Shown here: positions 6,107 to 7,597 of the stretch, piece after piece
Layout: the number at the start of each line of letters is the position of its first letter
Numbering within the stretch: the stretch's first letter is position 1
DNA from: Bacteroidales bacterium Bact_23
GTDB taxonomy: Bacteria; Bacteroidota; Bacteroidia; Bacteroidales; Lentimicrobiaceae
Length of the DNA: 7,597 nucleotides
NCBI GenBank assembly: GCA_001603685.1
Contig: LUZO01000439.1
Location: 1-7,597, forward strand
Direction: 5' to 3'
Notes under the pieces: model-generated
Told to the model about the DNA's origin: nothing
What the model saw: only the letters and a program-made list of their open reading frames with translations
Databases searched by the model: none
Made by a program: the position numbers and the translations under genes

Positions 6107-6316
6107 GCAAAAAAAATAGCCTCGGAAACGCAGAATTCCACAAAAATGACGAAAGTCTTTAGTGCTTTTTCGGGCCTTAATTTCTCCCGTATGCAAGGAA
6201 TCTTCGATTCGTGGCAAAAAAATCGCCACAAAAACACGGAAACGCAGAATCCCACTAAAATGACGGCAGCCTTTTATGTTCTTTAGGGTCTCCCGTATGC
6301 ACGGGATCTTCGATTC
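6104..6316. repeat. tandem duplication of a ~107-bp non-coding unit
   Basis: Unit 1 (6104-6210) and unit 2 (6211-6316) abut head to tail. Both begin GTGGCAAAAAAA, contain CGGAAACGCAGAAT (6123-6136 and 6237-6250) followed by a CCAC-AAAATGACG-like stretch, and end with TCTCCCGTATGCA (6183-6195 and 6289-6301) and ATCTTCGATTC. The middles differ by many substitutions, so the duplication is old or the unit is independently repetitive. Unit 2 contains the hairpin TCCCGT-ATGC-ACGGGA (6291-6306), which is broken in unit 1, and GTGGC/GCCAC (6211-6229). No protein is supported here. Together with neighbouring entries this accounts for most of the gene-free stretch 5917-6396. Confidence 0.75.
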
Positions 6317-6357
6317 GTACTTTAGCGGCTAGAAAACAGCTCACTTTCGTTACTTTA

Positions 6358-6393
6358 TTCTATCTCAAATTATTACAGTAAACATAGATAGAA
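6358..6393. repeat. 8-bp inverted repeat just after the fic stop
   Basis: TTCTATCT (6358-6365) and AGATAGAA (6386-6393) are perfect complements separated by 20 bases, beginning 3 bases past the fic stop codon. It could form the stem of a weak terminator for the - strand gene, but there is no T-run after it. Confidence 0.35.
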
Positions 6394-6396
6394 ACA

Positions 6397-7497
6397 TTAC
6401 TCAAAATCCCTCAAAATATAATTCACACTCCGGCCGCCCTCCGCAGATTGTTGCAGAATGCCCTTTTCCACTAGGTCTTTTATATCCCTTAAAGCCGTAT
6501 CGGAAGAAGTTTTGGTGATTTTTGCCCATTTTGAGGTTTTCAGTTTGCCTTCAAATCCTTCAAAAAGCTTATTGATCATAAATCGCTGCCGCTCGTTTAC
6601 GGGTGTATGTTCGTGCAGTTGCCAGAATCTCGCCTTGCGTATTATGTCTTGGGTGGTGTTTTCGGTGGCCTGCATGGCATTTTTCAGACAGTACAAAAAC
6701 CACTCAAGCCAGCCGGTAATATCGCCCGAACTGTGCTGCACTTTCTGCAATGCATCATAATATTGCTTACGCTCTGCCAGTATCTGATTCGACATACTGT
6801 AAAACCGTTCGCCGCTGTTCTCGGCGCGGGCAAGCTGCATGTCGGTAATTGCTCTGGCAATTCTTCCGTTTCCGTCATCAAACGGGTGGATGATGATAAA
6901 CCACAAATGGGCAATGGCGGCTTTCAGTACCGGATCGAGGGAGTGGTTACTGTTAAACCAGTCCAGAAATCTATCCATTTCAGGTTTGACCAGTTCAGGC
7001 TTAACGGCTTCGTAATGAACCTTTTCCTTACCCATGGCACCTGAAACGACCTGCATTTCACCTGTGCGGTATTTTGCTGTCTCAATTTTGTACGGACCGC
7101 TGAAACCTGTCGGGAAAAGTGCTGCATGCCATCCAAACAGGCGATTTTCGGTAAGCGGCAAACCATATTGCTGCGTTGCATTCAGCATCATTTCCACCAC
7201 TCCTTCAATATGGCGGCTCGAGGCTACCAGCCCTGCCGTATTTATCCCAAGTCGCCTGGCAATGGATGAACGCACCTGCTCATAATTAAGCAATTCGCCT
7301 TCTATTTCGGATGACTTAACCACATCCAGGGTTAAAGCGGTAAGCGTGGCTTCCTCTTTGGCCGAAAAGCCCAGGGCATTCATCTGCCCGAGGATTTGCC
7401 CCTGCATCAGGCGGACTTTACCAAACACGGCGTTTATGGCCTTGTCATCCCAGGTAAAATCAGTCCAGTTTTTATATTCGTAGATGTATTTTGCCAT
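6397..7497 (-). CDS. Fic-domain protein, DUF4172 type, with C-terminal winged helix
   Basis: Fic proteins transfer AMP (or another nucleotide part) from a nucleotide to a target hydroxyl. Numbering from ATG 7497 (366 residues): the N-terminal DUF4172-like part (about 1-80) starts YIYEYKNWTDFTWD and holds the inhibitory motif SSEIEG (62-67), which fits (S/T)xxxE(G/N). This places it with Fic proteins whose N-terminal helix blocks the ATP site through a glutamate (here Glu66). The Fic core carries HPFDDGNGRIAR (204-215), a complete HxFx(D/E)GNGRxxR motif with catalytic His204, so it should be active once relieved. Residues about 300-366 look like a winged helix (TSKWAKITKTSSDTALRDIKDLVEKGIL), suggesting DNA binding or autoregulation. 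An in-frame TTG at 7521 would add 8 residues but lies inside the probable -7 box, so ATG 7497 is preferred. No separate antitoxin gene is visible, consistent with built-in inhibition. The target is unknown. Confidence 0.93.
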   Translation of the reverse strand: MAKYIYEYKNWTDFTWDDKAINAVFGKVRLMQGQILGQMNALGFSAKEEATLTALTLDVVKSSEIEGELLNYEQVRSSIARRLGINTAGLVASSRHIEGVVEMMLNATQQYGLPLTENRLFGWHAALFPTGFSGPYKIETAKYRTGEMQVVSGAMGKEKVHYEAVKPELVKPEMDRFLDWFNSNHSLDPVLKAAIAHLWFIIIHPFDDGNGRIARAITDMQLARAENSGERFYSMSNQILAERKQYYDALQKVQHSSGDITGWLEWFLYCLKNAMQATENTTQDIIRKARFWQLHEHTPVNERQRFMINKLFEGFEGKLKTSKWAKITKTSSDTALRDIKDLVEKGILQQSAEGGRSVNYILRDFE

Positions 7498-7518
7498 TGC
7501 TTTAAACAGCTTATGCGG

Positions 7519-7526
7519 CAAATATA
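7519..7526 (-). promoter_or_regulatory. -7 promoter box of the fic gene
   Basis: The - strand reads TATATTTG, an exact match to TAnnTTTG, 21 bases upstream of ATG 7497. A start of transcription a few bases downstream leaves a leader of roughly 15 bases. No clear -33 TTG is seen at the usual distance; an inverted repeat occupies that region. Confidence 0.6.
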
Positions 7527-7530
7527 CGAA

Positions 7531-7573
7531 TTATTCACCGTAAATTTGCGGTGAATAACCGACTTTTTCACCG
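7531..7573. promoter_or_regulatory. probable operator upstream of fic: inverted repeat plus third half-site
   Basis: TTATTCACCG (7531-7540) and CGGTGAATAA (7549-7558) form a perfect 10-bp inverted repeat with an 8-base spacer. A third half-site, TTCACCG, lies at 7567-7573. The block begins 4 bp from the fic -7 box and covers the -33 region, the position expected for a repressor site. The spacer itself, TAAATTTG, is an exact TAnnTTTG on the + strand and could serve a divergent promoter firing out of the window. The binding protein is unknown; the winged helix of the Fic protein is one candidate. Confidence 0.6.
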
Positions 7574-7597
7574 CATCATATAAAAAAAATCTTGATC

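Noticed and set aside
6049..6286. Two overlapping open frames on opposite strands in the thiL-fic gap
   Set aside because: The translations (Phe-rich FLWRFFCHE / KALKHQKNTK style) are read-outs of the 8-bp repeats and both cross the tandem units; such false proteins are familiar from repeat-bearing genomes.

Overview
The window looks like chromosomal DNA from a member of the Bacteroidota (Bacteroidales/Marinilabiliales-like). This rests on protein style (Bacteroidetes-type UvrC, ThiL and ECF sigma factor; short signal peptides ending in a Gln-containing ASAQ or SGQ), on weak or absent Shine-Dalgarno sequences before A-rich start contexts, and on exact TAnnTTTG -7 boxes before two genes. No species can be named from the sequence alone.

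Left part, + strand (1-2834): a small secreted His-rich helical protein of unknown function (116-781), preceded by an ECF-type promoter candidate and followed by a hairpin terminator. Next come an ECF sigma factor with no adjacent anti-sigma gene (1050-1700), a strong intrinsic terminator (1725-1775), and a signal-peptide-bearing isoaspartyl peptidase/L-asparaginase of the Ntn-hydrolase type (1863-2834).

Middle, - strand (2989-5916): thiL (thiamine-monophosphate kinase) followed 69 bp later by uvrC (excinuclease subnuclease), probably one transcript from a promoter just before thiL. Between the convergent peptidase and uvrC genes lies a degenerate 7-bp tandem repeat array. It starts 2 bp after the peptidase stop and runs into the last codons of uvrC, so it supplies the UvrC C-terminal residues and stop codon.

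Right part: a 480-bp gene-free stretch (5917-6396) holds the thiL promoter, a G-rich tract, an AT-rich hairpin, 8-bp periodic repeats and a tandem ~107-bp non-coding duplication. A - strand Fic/DUF4172 protein (6397-7497) follows, with an autoinhibitory motif and a C-terminal winged helix. Its promoter is overlapped by a perfect 10-bp inverted repeat plus a third half-site that looks like an operator.

The coding genes are mostly housekeeping or common accessory families. I see no defence island, CRISPR array, insertion sequence, RNA gene or clearly new multi-gene system. The unusual material is non-coding: two repeat families with 7-bp and 8-bp periodicity, and the fic operator/promoter region.
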